This document shows, one piece after another, positions 18,601 through 25,523 of a stretch of 64,000 nt of DNA (within the stretch, counting starts at the first letter, position 1; each line of letters begins with the position of its first letter). The stretch spans positions 1-64,000 of the forward strand of contig JBKECT010000029.1 of the NCBI GenBank assembly GCA_047974855.1, written 5' to 3'. A model generated the notes under the pieces. The model worked only from the letters and a program-made list of their open reading frames with translations, was not told the origin of the DNA and made no database searches. This stretch comes from CAYNRG01 sp047974855 (GTDB lineage: Bacteria > Bacillota_I > Bacilli_A > Erysipelotrichales > Erysipelotrichaceae). The translations under genes and the position numbers were made by a program.

Positions 18601-18814
18601 TATCCCATATCGCTGGATTTCTTACTTTGGACAAAGATATTGTTTGGCTATGAAGCAAAAAGATGAAATCTGTGCTATTTTAAATTCTCGGATAACCTTT
18701 AACGAAGTCAAACTAGACTTTGGATTAGTGAGTGGAAATCCAATCATGCTTTTTCGAATTTTGAATGTATCAGAAAAAGAGATGCTAGATGCATGGGGAG
18801 AATACGATGGATAA
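15662..18814 (+). CDS. essC: EssC-like type VII secretion ATPase, short form
   Basis: A 1050-residue FtsK/SpoIIIE-family ATPase. In order: an N-terminal FHA-like domain (about residues 1-95, LISIGNSSSCDIQFLS), two membrane segments (about 143-202), a linker, then the first FtsK ATPase domain with Walker A GATTGAGKS at 547-555 and Walker B LFVVVDE near 662. A second ATPase-like domain (about 840-1050) has no recognisable Walker A (HGLFFSLSSDEKHK in its place). Canonical EssC is near 1480 residues with three ATPase domains; the third is missing here. It should be the motor that pulls WXG100 substrates across the membrane. It overlaps the lipoprotein gene by 23 bases and the EsaB-like gene by eight. 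Confidence 0.87.
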   Translation: MKKGYYRKYCNQRLISIGNSSSCDIQFLSNAIESFHAEIDLENRMINSPFNPYLLVDGERRTIFNWGSKLQLFELVLIPMPQFLMVMQVPQTTINLSLLKVTKPQTAPYSPLWYSKKKVRFLTAYPACDLKFKSICELSKPHKTSLLISIAPTLLMSVAALLSGGISAYNGYQRGSGWQEVMPMMILPMVMIFSILLIHPLQKYYEKKRNNDLLLRRNKKIENSLEQVTNQLEIYKEKIKHCDNQRFFSMEKLSQWLVEHQQNLFFKEKQHDDFLKIGLGFGKIESGISFSNLPNDEDCIYYSHVQKIMSEWEFLYERWIFLDLKVTSCLAIVDSSELWFNFILMQLVIYHDPRDIEINFIATQQWIFNHSFIYGIPHSKNDDGTRNIITNYQQFINLQRQKNNKKKIYFIQDTSILNAESIRDDICFFMVKEEGDIPFACQSYLLHSHSTILVNENGKTQINFVGEKLYNKNVKEIAQCQIERKNQKTKKTLFDLFQVEDAKSLNIFSRWNKEKTELSVPIAFGDHEQIFNLNLHENQHGPHMMIGATTGAGKSEFLITFLTSLMINFSYTQIQYVIIDFKGGGLADSFKHNNKVSPHCVGVLTNLDDYEIARVLVSFRIECKRRQILFAQLKKLKNLSAMNIDLYIQYWDKSLNLDYLPHLFVVVDEFAELRQQAPEFIDELISVARLGRSLGIHLILATQKPSTVVSPEIWSNVRCKVCLRVQEKQDSFDMLQSDKAFYLSKVGEFYCKVDQKEYHATCAWSNASSIIEQDEVALVDEQGVALKKYHQFNSSQVTQLSQVLEIINGITLQEKPAPLWLSPLDKLEGVQKSEDGLVLGKVDNYYEKKQEWLTHQFEQDSHGLFFSLSSDEKHKMILTILTSLSFQKRKVTFIDSSSNFEYINKINRINYINLKEDIKGFFKNLIITFQSNKNPHCVIISHFPQFSENQQDWIYNFEQLLRDGPKYQLHFLIFSTTATTIPYRWISYFGQRYCLAMKQKDEICAILNSRITFNEVKLDFGLVSGNPIMLFRILNVSEKEMLDAWGEYDG

Positions 18815-19058
18815 CATATTACTTTATTTTCAATGTGCACCATGTAAAAAAATATGGACACTTTCATTTGCTTCCAATATGATGATTCAAGATGGTATTC
18901 ATCAAGCCTATAAATTAGTACAACATGAATTAAAAGAGGAGTATGTTTTTAGTGAACAACTTCTCATTTTAAAAAGAAATGGGTGGTCTATATTAAATCC
19001 AAATAGCTCGTTTTTACAAAGTGGTCTCTGTGATGGAGACACATTGATTCTTTTTTAA
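18807..19058 (+). CDS. EsaB/YukD-like ubiquitin-fold protein
   Basis: An 83-residue protein whose end, FLQSGLCDGDTLILF, matches the ubiquitin-like C-terminus of EsaB/YukD (L-x-x-x-G-x-x-D-G-D-x-L). The start at 18807 follows GGGGAG by six bases and overlaps the essC stop by eight. EsaB is a cytosolic accessory of type VIIb secretion. Two cysteines near the start (QCAPCKKIW) form a CxxC that I do not know from EsaB. The stop codon overlaps that of the convergent radical SAM gene. Family assignment rests on size, end motif and context. Confidence 0.7.
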   Translation: MDNILLYFQCAPCKKIWTLSFASNMMIQDGIHQAYKLVQHELKEEYVFSEQLLILKRNGWSILNPNSSFLQSGLCDGDTLILF

Positions 19059-19879
19059 TCAAACCGGTTACGATAATTACAATTCAAGCATAAAGGTTCA
19101 ATAAATTTATTTCGACTCAAACTATTCAAAAATGATTGGTATTGGTTTCCACTAATAATCTGATTGATTGGAGTTTCAAATATATTTCCAAAAACGATGT
19201 CTCCACGGCAATCTAAACAACAAGGAGTTACAGTGCCATCCACTAAAATAGCCATCATTTTCTTACCGCCCAAGCAGGTTCCGTAGGGTTTACTATTTTG
19301 TGAAGTGCTAGGCCATTCAAATGCTTCATCAAAGTGAATAAAAACTTGCCTATCAATTTTAAACTGGTTTGAAGAATAAGACTTAAAATTGTAATGAGAT
19401 TGCAATTCAGATAAAAGTGCTATTGCTTTTTTACTTAACTGATTCTTAGTCCAAAAACGGAGTTCTAGGTATTGACCATCTTTCTTCTTAACAACATTGA
19501 TATAATGTGTGATGTTTTTTAACAACTCATTTGCATCTTGTTGTTGAAAATCAATGCTATGCACAGAAATGCTTAATTTACGAAGAGAAGGATGGTCAAA
19601 AATAGACAGGTAGTGTTCTAAGAAACTTCCATTTGTTACAAGCTGAACATGAGCTTGTTTGCTATCGCAGTAATCTAAAAATTGCTCTAATTGGGGGTGC
19701 ATCATAGGTTCACCGTGAACATGAAGATAAAAATATGATGTTAATGGTAATAAACTATCGATGACTTTTTTAAAATTATTAAGTGACATGAACTGATACG
19801 TCCGATTATGGGGAATACAAAAGGAGCAACGTAGGTTGCATTGGTTTGTTATCTCGATATAGGCTCGTTTAATTTTCAT
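19055..19879 (-). CDS. Radical SAM/SPASM domain protein
   Basis: A 274-residue radical SAM enzyme: cluster motif C14-x3-C18-x2-C21, partial TIM barrel with HVHGEPMMHPQ and LVTNGS, then a C-terminal SPASM-like domain with CLGGKKMMAIL, VTPCCLDC and PLCLNC, enough cysteines for one or two extra Fe-S clusters. Such proteins modify peptides or act as anaerobic maturases; the substrate here is not evident and there is no precursor peptide gene beside it. Its start overlaps the TtcA-like gene by 11 bases, so the two are translated from one message and may share a tRNA or Fe-S related task. Confidence 0.85.
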   Translation of the reverse strand: MKIKRAYIEITNQCNLRCSFCIPHNRTYQFMSLNNFKKVIDSLLPLTSYFYLHVHGEPMMHPQLEQFLDYCDSKQAHVQLVTNGSFLEHYLSIFDHPSLRKLSISVHSIDFQQQDANELLKNITHYINVVKKKDGQYLELRFWTKNQLSKKAIALLSELQSHYNFKSYSSNQFKIDRQVFIHFDEAFEWPSTSQNSKPYGTCLGGKKMMAILVDGTVTPCCLDCRGDIVFGNIFETPINQIISGNQYQSFLNSLSRNKFIEPLCLNCNYRNRFD

Positions 19880-20630
19880 TATTTTTGTCCTGTCCCTTTG
19901 TCCATAGGGATAACTTTTCTTGGTTATGAAGCATTAATAAAAAGTTATCTTTAGCAGAAGGAAATTGGGTATAGATATTATGGAGTAACTCCTTTATATC
20001 TTGTCTTTTCGTTACACCATCCATAGGACAAGTGCTTTGAACAATAGGGATATCTACTTCATTGAAAGCTTTGATAATATCACTTTCAAAAGTGTATACA
20101 AAAGGGCGTATAAACGTCATTTGCGTATTTGTTAAAAACATGGTTGGAGAAAAAGTTGCTAGTCGTCCCCCATAAATCGTGTTTAGAAATAAAGTTTCTA
20201 TTGCATCATCGGCGTGGTGTGCAAATGAAGTTTTATTGCACCCAAGACGGATCGCTTCTTGGATGACAGCTCCTTTTTTTAATTTGGAACAAATACTGCA
20301 TTTTAGGCTTCCGTCATCATTGGCTTGGATTTTTAAAATATCATATATTTTTGAGTCGATCTTGTGAAATTCGATATCATGTTTACTACAAAATTTATCG
20401 ACAGAACTGAAGTCCATATTGGGAAAACCCATTTTAATATGAATACCAACAAGTTCAAAGTTTCTGTTGAAATGTTTTTTTGCAATATTTCGATATAACC
20501 AAAGGCAGTATAAAAGCATCATACTATCTTTTCCACCGGAAATTCCAACAGCGATACGATCTCCATCTTCAATTAGTCCAAAATCAAGATCAGCTTTTCT
20601 AATTTTCCCTAAAATTCGTTTGATTATCAT
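19869..20630 (-). CDS. TtcA-like tRNA thiolation protein (PP-loop)
   Basis: A 253-residue PP-loop ATPase. The SGGKDS loop is at 31-36, a CxxC pair at C111/C114 and a third cysteine at C201, the three that hold the 4Fe-4S cluster in TtcA; HHADDAIETLFLN is the other family signature. TtcA makes 2-thiocytidine at position 32 of tRNA. Whether this relative has the same target is uncertain. It is divergently transcribed from truB, another tRNA modification gene, and co-transcribed with the radical SAM/SPASM protein. AGAGG lies before the ATG. Confidence 0.85.
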   Translation of the reverse strand: MIIKRILGKIRKADLDFGLIEDGDRIAVGISGGKDSMMLLYCLWLYRNIAKKHFNRNFELVGIHIKMGFPNMDFSSVDKFCSKHDIEFHKIDSKIYDILKIQANDDGSLKCSICSKLKKGAVIQEAIRLGCNKTSFAHHADDAIETLFLNTIYGGRLATFSPTMFLTNTQMTFIRPFVYTFESDIIKAFNEVDIPIVQSTCPMDGVTKRQDIKELLHNIYTQFPSAKDNFLLMLHNQEKLSLWTKGQDKNNEN

Positions 20631-20651
20631 AGATTTACCTCTTTATTTTCT

Positions 20652-20680
20652 TTGCTATTATATCATGAAGTTGTTATAAT
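20652..20680 (+). promoter_or_regulatory. Promoter of truB-ribF
   Basis: TTGCTA (20652-20657), 17-base spacer, TATAAT (20675-20680), in the divergent region between the TtcA-like gene and truB. Confidence 0.7.
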
Positions 20681-20701
20681 AGACATAGAATTGAGGTAAA
20701 G

Positions 20702-21544
20702 ATGGACGGAGTTTTTTATATAAATAAACCTAAAGGAATGACATCATTTGATGTTGTTGCAAAACTTAGGAAACAAATCCACCAAAAAAGCATAGGGCAC
20801 ACAGGGACTTTAGATCCCAATGCGGAAGGACTATTAATTGTTCTGGTTGGAAAAGCTTGCAAAGCTCTTCCCTATTGTAATCACGATCAAAAAGAATACA
20901 TCGCTCAATTAAGTTTTGGTAAAAAAACAACAACTGGAGATCGATGGGGAGATGTAGTGGAAGAAAGAAAAGTTACAGCTATCTCTAGGGAAGCTCTTGA
21001 ATCAGTGTTGCAATCGTTTATAGGTGAAAGCTTTCAACAACCACCAATGACCTCAGCTATTAAAGTTAATGGGAAAAAATTATTAGAATATCAAAGAGAA
21101 GGTAAAGTAGTTCAAGTCAAACCAAGAAAAATTAGAATTGATCACCTTACGTGTTTAGCCTTTGATGGATTTAGTGCAACAATTAAAGCAATCGTAACAC
21201 AGGGGACGTATATACGAGTTTTATGCGAAGATATCGCTGAGAAAACAGGGAATATTGGGACAATGACAGAGCTTTGTCGAACTATGATAGGACCTATTTC
21301 CCTAGATCAGGCAGAGAAGATAGAAGATATCACCGAAAAATCTACTCCTCATCCCATAACAGAGATTTTACAAGGAACACTACCGATGTTTGAAAGTGAT
21401 AAAATTAATGAGATTAAACAAGGAAAGCGTTTGTTTTTAAATTCTACAGAAGAGTTGGTTTTATTAACCCATCAAAATGAAGTAGTTGCTGCTTACGAAA
21501 AAGTCGAGGGTAATGAATATCGCTGCAGGAGAGGATTATGGTAA
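20702..21544 (+). CDS. truB: tRNA pseudouridine-55 synthase TruB
   Basis: A 280-residue pseudouridine synthase that converts U55 in the T-loop of tRNAs. The start MDGVFYINKPKGMTSFDVV is typical, and the catalytic aspartate is D38 in GHTGTLDPNAEG. A short PUA-like C-terminal domain follows (about 230-280). GAGG stands five bases upstream of the ATG. The stop overlaps the ribF start, the usual truB-ribF pairing. Confidence 0.96.
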   Translation: MDGVFYINKPKGMTSFDVVAKLRKQIHQKSIGHTGTLDPNAEGLLIVLVGKACKALPYCNHDQKEYIAQLSFGKKTTTGDRWGDVVEERKVTAISREALESVLQSFIGESFQQPPMTSAIKVNGKKLLEYQREGKVVQVKPRKIRIDHLTCLAFDGFSATIKAIVTQGTYIRVLCEDIAEKTGNIGTMTELCRTMIGPISLDQAEKIEDITEKSTPHPITEILQGTLPMFESDKINEIKQGKRLFLNSTEELVLLTHQNEVVAAYEKVEGNEYRCRRGLW

Positions 21545-22491
21545 TGGACTATATCACACTAAAACTGGATGAGATAAATTTTTTAGAAAAAAGGGTAGCC
21601 TGTATAGGCTTTTTCGATGGACTTCATTTAGGACATCAGAGGCTCATAGAAAAAACAAACCAACTAGCAAAAGAAACAGGGTGTAAAAGTTCTTTAATAA
21701 CATTTTCGCCAGACCCATGGGAAGTCATCAAAAAAATGGATCATATTGAACATCTTACGCCATTGAACAAAAGAGTAGAACTGGCTAAAAAAATGGGGAT
21801 AGATGAAGTAATTGTGGTGAACTTCACTGAAAGTGTTTCTCAACTTTCTTCAGAATCCTTTGTAAAGGAGATTCTAATCCCTTGCAATTTAGAAACCTTG
21901 ATTTGTGGTTTTGACTATCATTATGGCTTTCGTGGGCAAGGCGATTCAGAATCACTTCAAAAAGAGGCAGAAGGGACTTTCGATGTTATAATAGTGGAGT
22001 CCATTAATCAAGAAAATAAAAAAATAAGCACAACCAGAATTTGTGAGTGCCTTGAAAATGGAGACATCACCGAGGCGAATCAGCTCTTAGGCAGAATGTA
22101 TGAAGTTGAAGGTATTGTTATATCAGGAAACCAAAAGGGAAGAGAAATTGGCTTTCCAACTGCTAATATTCAACTAAACGATTCCTTTCTATTACCACAC
22201 CCTGGAGTTTATTGTGGGAAAATAAAATTAGATGATACATTATATATCGCAATGATTAATATTGGACATAATCCAACCATGAATTTACAAACTAAATTAT
22301 CTTTAGAAGTTCATATTTTAAATTTTGATCAATCTGTATATGGAAAAAAAATATCATTGTTTTTTGATAAATTTCTTCGTTATGAAGAAAAATTTCCAAC
22401 ACTTCAAGAACTTATTTCACAATTGGAAGCAGATCGAAAAAATATCGAAACTCATTACCAGGGAGGACAAAATGAAACTAGAATTGTTTGA
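21538..22491 (+). CDS. ribF: Bifunctional riboflavin kinase / FAD synthetase
   Basis: A 317-residue enzyme making FMN and then FAD from riboflavin and ATP. The N-terminal nucleotidyltransferase (about 15-180) carries GFFDGLHLGHQ and STTRI; the C-terminal flavokinase (about 185-310) carries GREIGFPTANI and VYCG. GGAGAGG lies just before the ATG, which overlaps the truB stop by seven bases. No FMN riboswitch is visible, as expected for a truB-linked gene. The start of the next gene lies 20 bases inside its end. Confidence 0.95.
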   Translation: MVMDYITLKLDEINFLEKRVACIGFFDGLHLGHQRLIEKTNQLAKETGCKSSLITFSPDPWEVIKKMDHIEHLTPLNKRVELAKKMGIDEVIVVNFTESVSQLSSESFVKEILIPCNLETLICGFDYHYGFRGQGDSESLQKEAEGTFDVIIVESINQENKKISTTRICECLENGDITEANQLLGRMYEVEGIVISGNQKGREIGFPTANIQLNDSFLLPHPGVYCGKIKLDDTLYIAMINIGHNPTMNLQTKLSLEVHILNFDQSVYGKKISLFFDKFLRYEEKFPTLQELISQLEADRKNIETHYQGGQNETRIV

Positions 22492-23809
22492 TTTTATAGA
22501 AAAAACAGCTGTACTTCTTCAGAAAAATAAAGATACTTATATTGAAGTAGAAAAGGAGCTAAAATCAGGATTTCGCAGCATATTTGAAGAAAATGATTTT
22601 TTGCTTAGTCTTTCTTCACGAATTAAGGAAAATGAAAGTTTAAAAGAAAAGATTATAAGAAATAAATACTATCTAAAATTTGATTCACCTGAAAAGGTGA
22701 TAGACTACTTACCTGATTTAATTGGTATTACATTGGAGTGTCGATTTATAAATGATGAAAATAATCTTTACAAAACTCTTTTTAAGCATTTTAAAGAAAC
22801 CGATAGTGATTTTTATCAGTGTGTCACATTCCCAAACTTTTATCTAAACTTATCGCAACGTCAACCACAACGTCAAAGAAATGGATTTGTCATTTACAGA
22901 ATGGATGGTTATATTGTATATCAGGGAAAGAAAATCAACTATGAACTGCAGATTAAATCCCTTGTTCATCGCTTTTGGGGTGAAATTGAGCATCAAGTTG
23001 TCTACAAAAACAATCAGTTTATTCTCTATGATCATTTTATGAAAAATATTTTGAGTTCCATTTTGGATAACTTAGAGGTTGTTGACCATCAGTTAGAAAC
23101 CGTTTATCAACAAATCTCAAACGATAAGGCTACCTCTGATGAAATCGGAATGGGAGAGAATGGATTTAAGTTATTTATTGCAAAGTCAATCAATGATTTA
23201 GTAACAATAAAAATGAATGAAGTTGTAGGGTTTAGCACGAATTTTAAAAAGTGCAGTTCCATTTTAAGTCAATATGTCTACATCAAGGATTTTATGAGAT
23301 CGGAGTCCCCACAATATAGAATGGCTGAATACATTGAACACTTTAATGTACTAAAAGAAAGTGAGTTTGATTTTACTGAACAAATTATGCTAGAGAAAGC
23401 ATATGACCACGAAAATGGATTTTGCAAAGTACTTGGGGAGTATTGGGAGAAGATATTGAACCAAGATTACGAATGGCACATCTTTTTCATAATGGTATTC
23501 ATTATTCAACCTGGAAACAATATCCAAGACTTTACTCAGTTTGTAGAAGTTGTACATACACTAATCTTTACATCGACTTGGATGAATCTTGAATTAAATC
23601 CAACCCTAGCTGAAAAAAAAGATGAATTAGAAACTATTTTAGCCCGTTGTCTTGTTAAAATTGGCAAAATCGATATCATTCATGAGGAAAATCTATTTAT
23701 GATATCAACTGTTTTTAAGTCTGTTGTGATGGATTTTAACCAAAATAGGAGCTTTTCGAATATTGAGTTTGAGACCTTATTGGAAAAACAATTGCTAAAT
23801 TTGTTTTGA
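22472..23809 (+). CDS. Divergent RelA/SpoT-domain protein
   Basis: A 445-residue protein with a RelA/SpoT nucleotidyltransferase-like domain at about residues 30-210. Recognisable are SRIKENESLKEKI, DLIGITLECRF, RNGFVIYRMDG (in place of NGYRSxH) and YELQIKSLVHRFWGEIEH (in place of EIQIRT...WAxxEH). Small alarmone synthetases are 200-260 residues; here about 230 further helical residues of unknown type follow. It could make (p)ppGpp, pyrophosphorylate another target such as tRNA, or be inactive. There is no HD hydrolase or TGS domain. GGGAGG precedes the ATG at 22472, and it is coupled to ribF. Confidence 0.72.
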   Translation: MKLELFDFIEKTAVLLQKNKDTYIEVEKELKSGFRSIFEENDFLLSLSSRIKENESLKEKIIRNKYYLKFDSPEKVIDYLPDLIGITLECRFINDENNLYKTLFKHFKETDSDFYQCVTFPNFYLNLSQRQPQRQRNGFVIYRMDGYIVYQGKKINYELQIKSLVHRFWGEIEHQVVYKNNQFILYDHFMKNILSSILDNLEVVDHQLETVYQQISNDKATSDEIGMGENGFKLFIAKSINDLVTIKMNEVVGFSTNFKKCSSILSQYVYIKDFMRSESPQYRMAEYIEHFNVLKESEFDFTEQIMLEKAYDHENGFCKVLGEYWEKILNQDYEWHIFFIMVFIIQPGNNIQDFTQFVEVVHTLIFTSTWMNLELNPTLAEKKDELETILARCLVKIGKIDIIHEENLFMISTVFKSVVMDFNQNRSFSNIEFETLLEKQLLNLF

Positions 23810-23832
23810 AAAATCTAAAAAAGTGGTATAAT
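23804..23832 (+). promoter_or_regulatory. Likely promoter of the Gls24 gene
   Basis: Extended -10 TGGTATAAT with TATAAT at 23827-23832; the -35 (TTTTGA at 17 bases) is weak. It overlaps the end of the preceding gene. Confidence 0.55.
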
Positions 23833-23857
23833 TTAAATGGAAAAAGAGGTGAATTAT

Positions 23858-24187
23858 ATGGCACAAGAATATGTAAATTTAAGTGAAAATGCAGGAATAG
23901 GGACTATAGCATTATCCAAGTCTGTTTTTGAGTTAATCACAGAAATTACAGTAGATGAGCTTAAAGGAGTAGAAAAATCTTCCGTTGGAAAGTTTTCTTC
24001 TGCAATCCATTGTAAAATAGAGAAGAACAAACTAAATATTAATGTTAATGTAAAAGTTAAATATGGTGCAAATGTAAATAGGGAGTGTGAAACACTTCAA
24101 CATCGCATTCAACAAAATATTTTAGAAATGACAAATTTAGAATGCAATAGAATCAATATTACAGTTGGAGGATTTGAAATTGAATAA
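23858..24187 (+). CDS. Asp23/Gls24 (alkaline shock protein 23) family protein
   Basis: A 109-residue member of the Asp23/Gls24 family (DUF322), small proteins tied to envelope stress and, in some species, to fatty-acid kinase or membrane attachment. Typical parts are GIGTIALSKSVFELIT at the start and VNVKVKYGANV in the middle. The start at 23858 is set by AAGAGGTG six bases upstream; the earlier ATG at 23837 lacks a site. It has its own promoter and ends just before the infC promoter. Confidence 0.85.
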   Translation: MAQEYVNLSENAGIGTIALSKSVFELITEITVDELKGVEKSSVGKFSSAIHCKIEKNKLNINVNVKVKYGANVNRECETLQHRIQQNILEMTNLECNRINITVGGFEIE

Positions 24188-24202
24188 ATTCACTATTTTT
24201 TC

Positions 24203-24231
24203 TTGACTTTCTTGAAATAATAGTGTAAATT
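24203..24231 (+). promoter_or_regulatory. Promoter of the infC-rpmI-rplT operon
   Basis: TTGACT (24203-24208), 17-base spacer, TAAATT (24226-24231). It directs the attenuator leader and operon. Confidence 0.7.
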
Positions 24232-24237
24232 AAATAA

Positions 24238-24378
24238 GTAATTAAATTGTGGAAAGTAGAAGCACCTCTTCTCACCTGATATCCTGACGGATTTGGGTTC
24301 ACGCTACTCCAATAACGAGTTGATGTAAGCAGGTGCACTATGTATCTGCTTTTATTTGTGAATTAGGAGGTGCTGTAT
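24238..24378 (+). promoter_or_regulatory. L20-type attenuator leader of infC-rpmI-rplT
   Basis: An untranslated leader with two exclusive folds. A terminator hairpin AGCAGGTGC / GTATCTGCT with a T-rich run lies at 24328-24357. Upstream segments GCACCT (24262-24267) and CACCTG (24273-24278) can each pair with its 5' arm CAGGTGC (24330-24336) to form an antiterminator. This is the position and logic of the L20 leader of Bacillota, where free ribosomal protein L20 shuts off its own operon. That L20 is the ligand here is inferred from family and location. Confidence 0.75.
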
Positions 24379-24906
24379 ATCACAAAGAAAAACATGACTG
24401 ATGAATTAGTTAATGAAAACATTCGCTTTAAAGAAGTTTTAGTAATTGGAGCTGAAGGAGAGCAATTAGGTACAATGTCTCGTAGAGAAGCCTTAGAAAA
24501 GGCCTATGAAGCTGATTTGGATCTTGTTTGTGTTGCTCCTAATGGAACTCCACCTGTATGTAAAATTTTAGATTTTGGAAAATATCGCTTTGAGTCTCAG
24601 AAAAAAGCGAAAGAAGCTAAAAAAAATCAGCAGGTTACTGAAGTAAAACCATTACGTTTATCGCCCGTTATTGATAGACATGACTTTGAAACCAAACTTC
24701 GACATGCTCGAAAATGGGCAGAAGCAGGATTAAAAGTTAAAGTTGATATGCGTTTTAGAGGGCGTATGATGACTAGAGTATCAGTAGGGAAAGAAGTCAT
24801 GAATAACTTTATTGAAGAAATTTCTGACATTATGGGGGTTGAAAAACCACCAAAGATGGAAGGTAATACGATGTCTGTGGTGTTATCGCCAAAGAAAACG
24901 AAATAA
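24379..24906 (+). CDS. infC: Translation initiation factor IF-3
   Basis: A 175-residue factor that keeps ribosomal subunits apart and checks the start codon. The N-terminal domain has [11 protein letters not shown], the linker is lysine-rich ([10 protein letters not shown]) and the C-terminal domain has [11 protein letters not shown] earlier and RFRGRMMTR. The start is the rare ATC at 24379: AGGAGG ends eight bases upstream, while the next in-frame ATG (24394) is 23 bases away. Non-AUG starts (ATT/ATC/ATA) are characteristic of infC and let IF-3 repress itself. Confidence 0.95.
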   Translation: MTKKNMTDELVNENIRFKEVLVIGAEGEQLGTMSRREALEKAYEADLDLVCVAPNGTPPVCKILDFGKYRFESQKKAKEAKKNQQVTEVKPLRLSPVIDRHDFETKLRHARKWAEAGLKVKVDMRFRGRMMTRVSVGKEVMNNFIEEISDIMGVEKPPKMEGNTMSVVLSPKKTK

Positions 24907-24922
24907 CAAGGAGGAATGGCAT

Positions 24923-25117
24923 ATGCCAAAAATGAAAACCAAAAAAACGCTAGCAAAACGCGTTAAGAAAACAGGAACTGGAAAGTTAAAAAGAAGCCAT
25001 GCTTATGTTTCTCACTTTGCAGCAAACAAAACTCACAAGCAAAAAGTAAAACTTAGAAAATCAACACTTGTTTCTAAAAGCGACATGAAAAGAATCAAGC
25101 ACTTGATTCAAGATTAA
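24923..25117 (+). CDS. rpmI: 50S ribosomal protein L35
   Basis: A 64-residue basic protein beginning [20 protein letters not shown] with [11 protein letters not shown], typical L35. AAGGAGG lies eight bases before the ATG at 24923. It sits between infC and rplT as in nearly all bacteria. Confidence 0.97.
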   Translation: MPKMKTKKTLAKRVKKTGTGKLKRSHAYVSHFAANKTHKQKVKLRKSTLVSKSDMKRIKHLIQD

Positions 25118-25133
25118 AGGGAGGAAGTAAATA

Positions 25134-25490
25134 ATGGCAAGAGTAAAAGGTGGGACTGTATCACGTGCCCGTAGAAAAAGAGTTTTAAAATTAGCAAAAG
25201 GATATTTTGGTGCAAAACACTTGCTTTATAAAACAGCTAATGAACAGGTAATGCATTCATTACGCTATGCTTATATTGGAAGAAAACAACTTAAACGTGA
25301 AATGCGTAAATTATGGATTGCACGTATCAATGCAGGAGCAAGGCAGCATGATATGAGTTATTCAAAACTAATGCACGGTTTAAAACTTGCAGGAGTACAA
25401 GTAAATAGAAAAATGTTAAGTGAAATTGCAATTCATGATCCTAAAGGATTTGAAGAAATTGTAGACACAGCTAAAAAGGCATTAGCATAA
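25134..25490 (+). CDS. rplT: 50S ribosomal protein L20
   Basis: A 118-residue basic protein that binds 23S rRNA early in large-subunit assembly. The start [19 protein letters not shown] and the later [21 protein letters not shown] are diagnostic. As the last gene of the operon it is the likely repressor acting on the upstream leader. GGGAGG precedes the ATG. Confidence 0.97.
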   Translation: MARVKGGTVSRARRKRVLKLAKGYFGAKHLLYKTANEQVMHSLRYAYIGRKQLKREMRKLWIARINAGARQHDMSYSKLMHGLKLAGVQVNRKMLSEIAIHDPKGFEEIVDTAKKALA

Positions 25491-25495
25491 AATTT

Positions 25496-25523
25496 AAAAA
25501 CTCGGAAATGTTTCCGAGTTTTT
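25496..25523. terminator. Bidirectional terminator, rplT / proS
   Basis: Perfect stem AAAAACTCGGAAA / TTTCCGAGTTTTT with a two-base loop. Its right end overlaps the proS stop codon, and both strands carry a T run. Confidence 0.85.

Noticed and set aside
21480..21540. FMN riboswitch before ribF
   Set aside because: ribF overlaps truB and has no leader.
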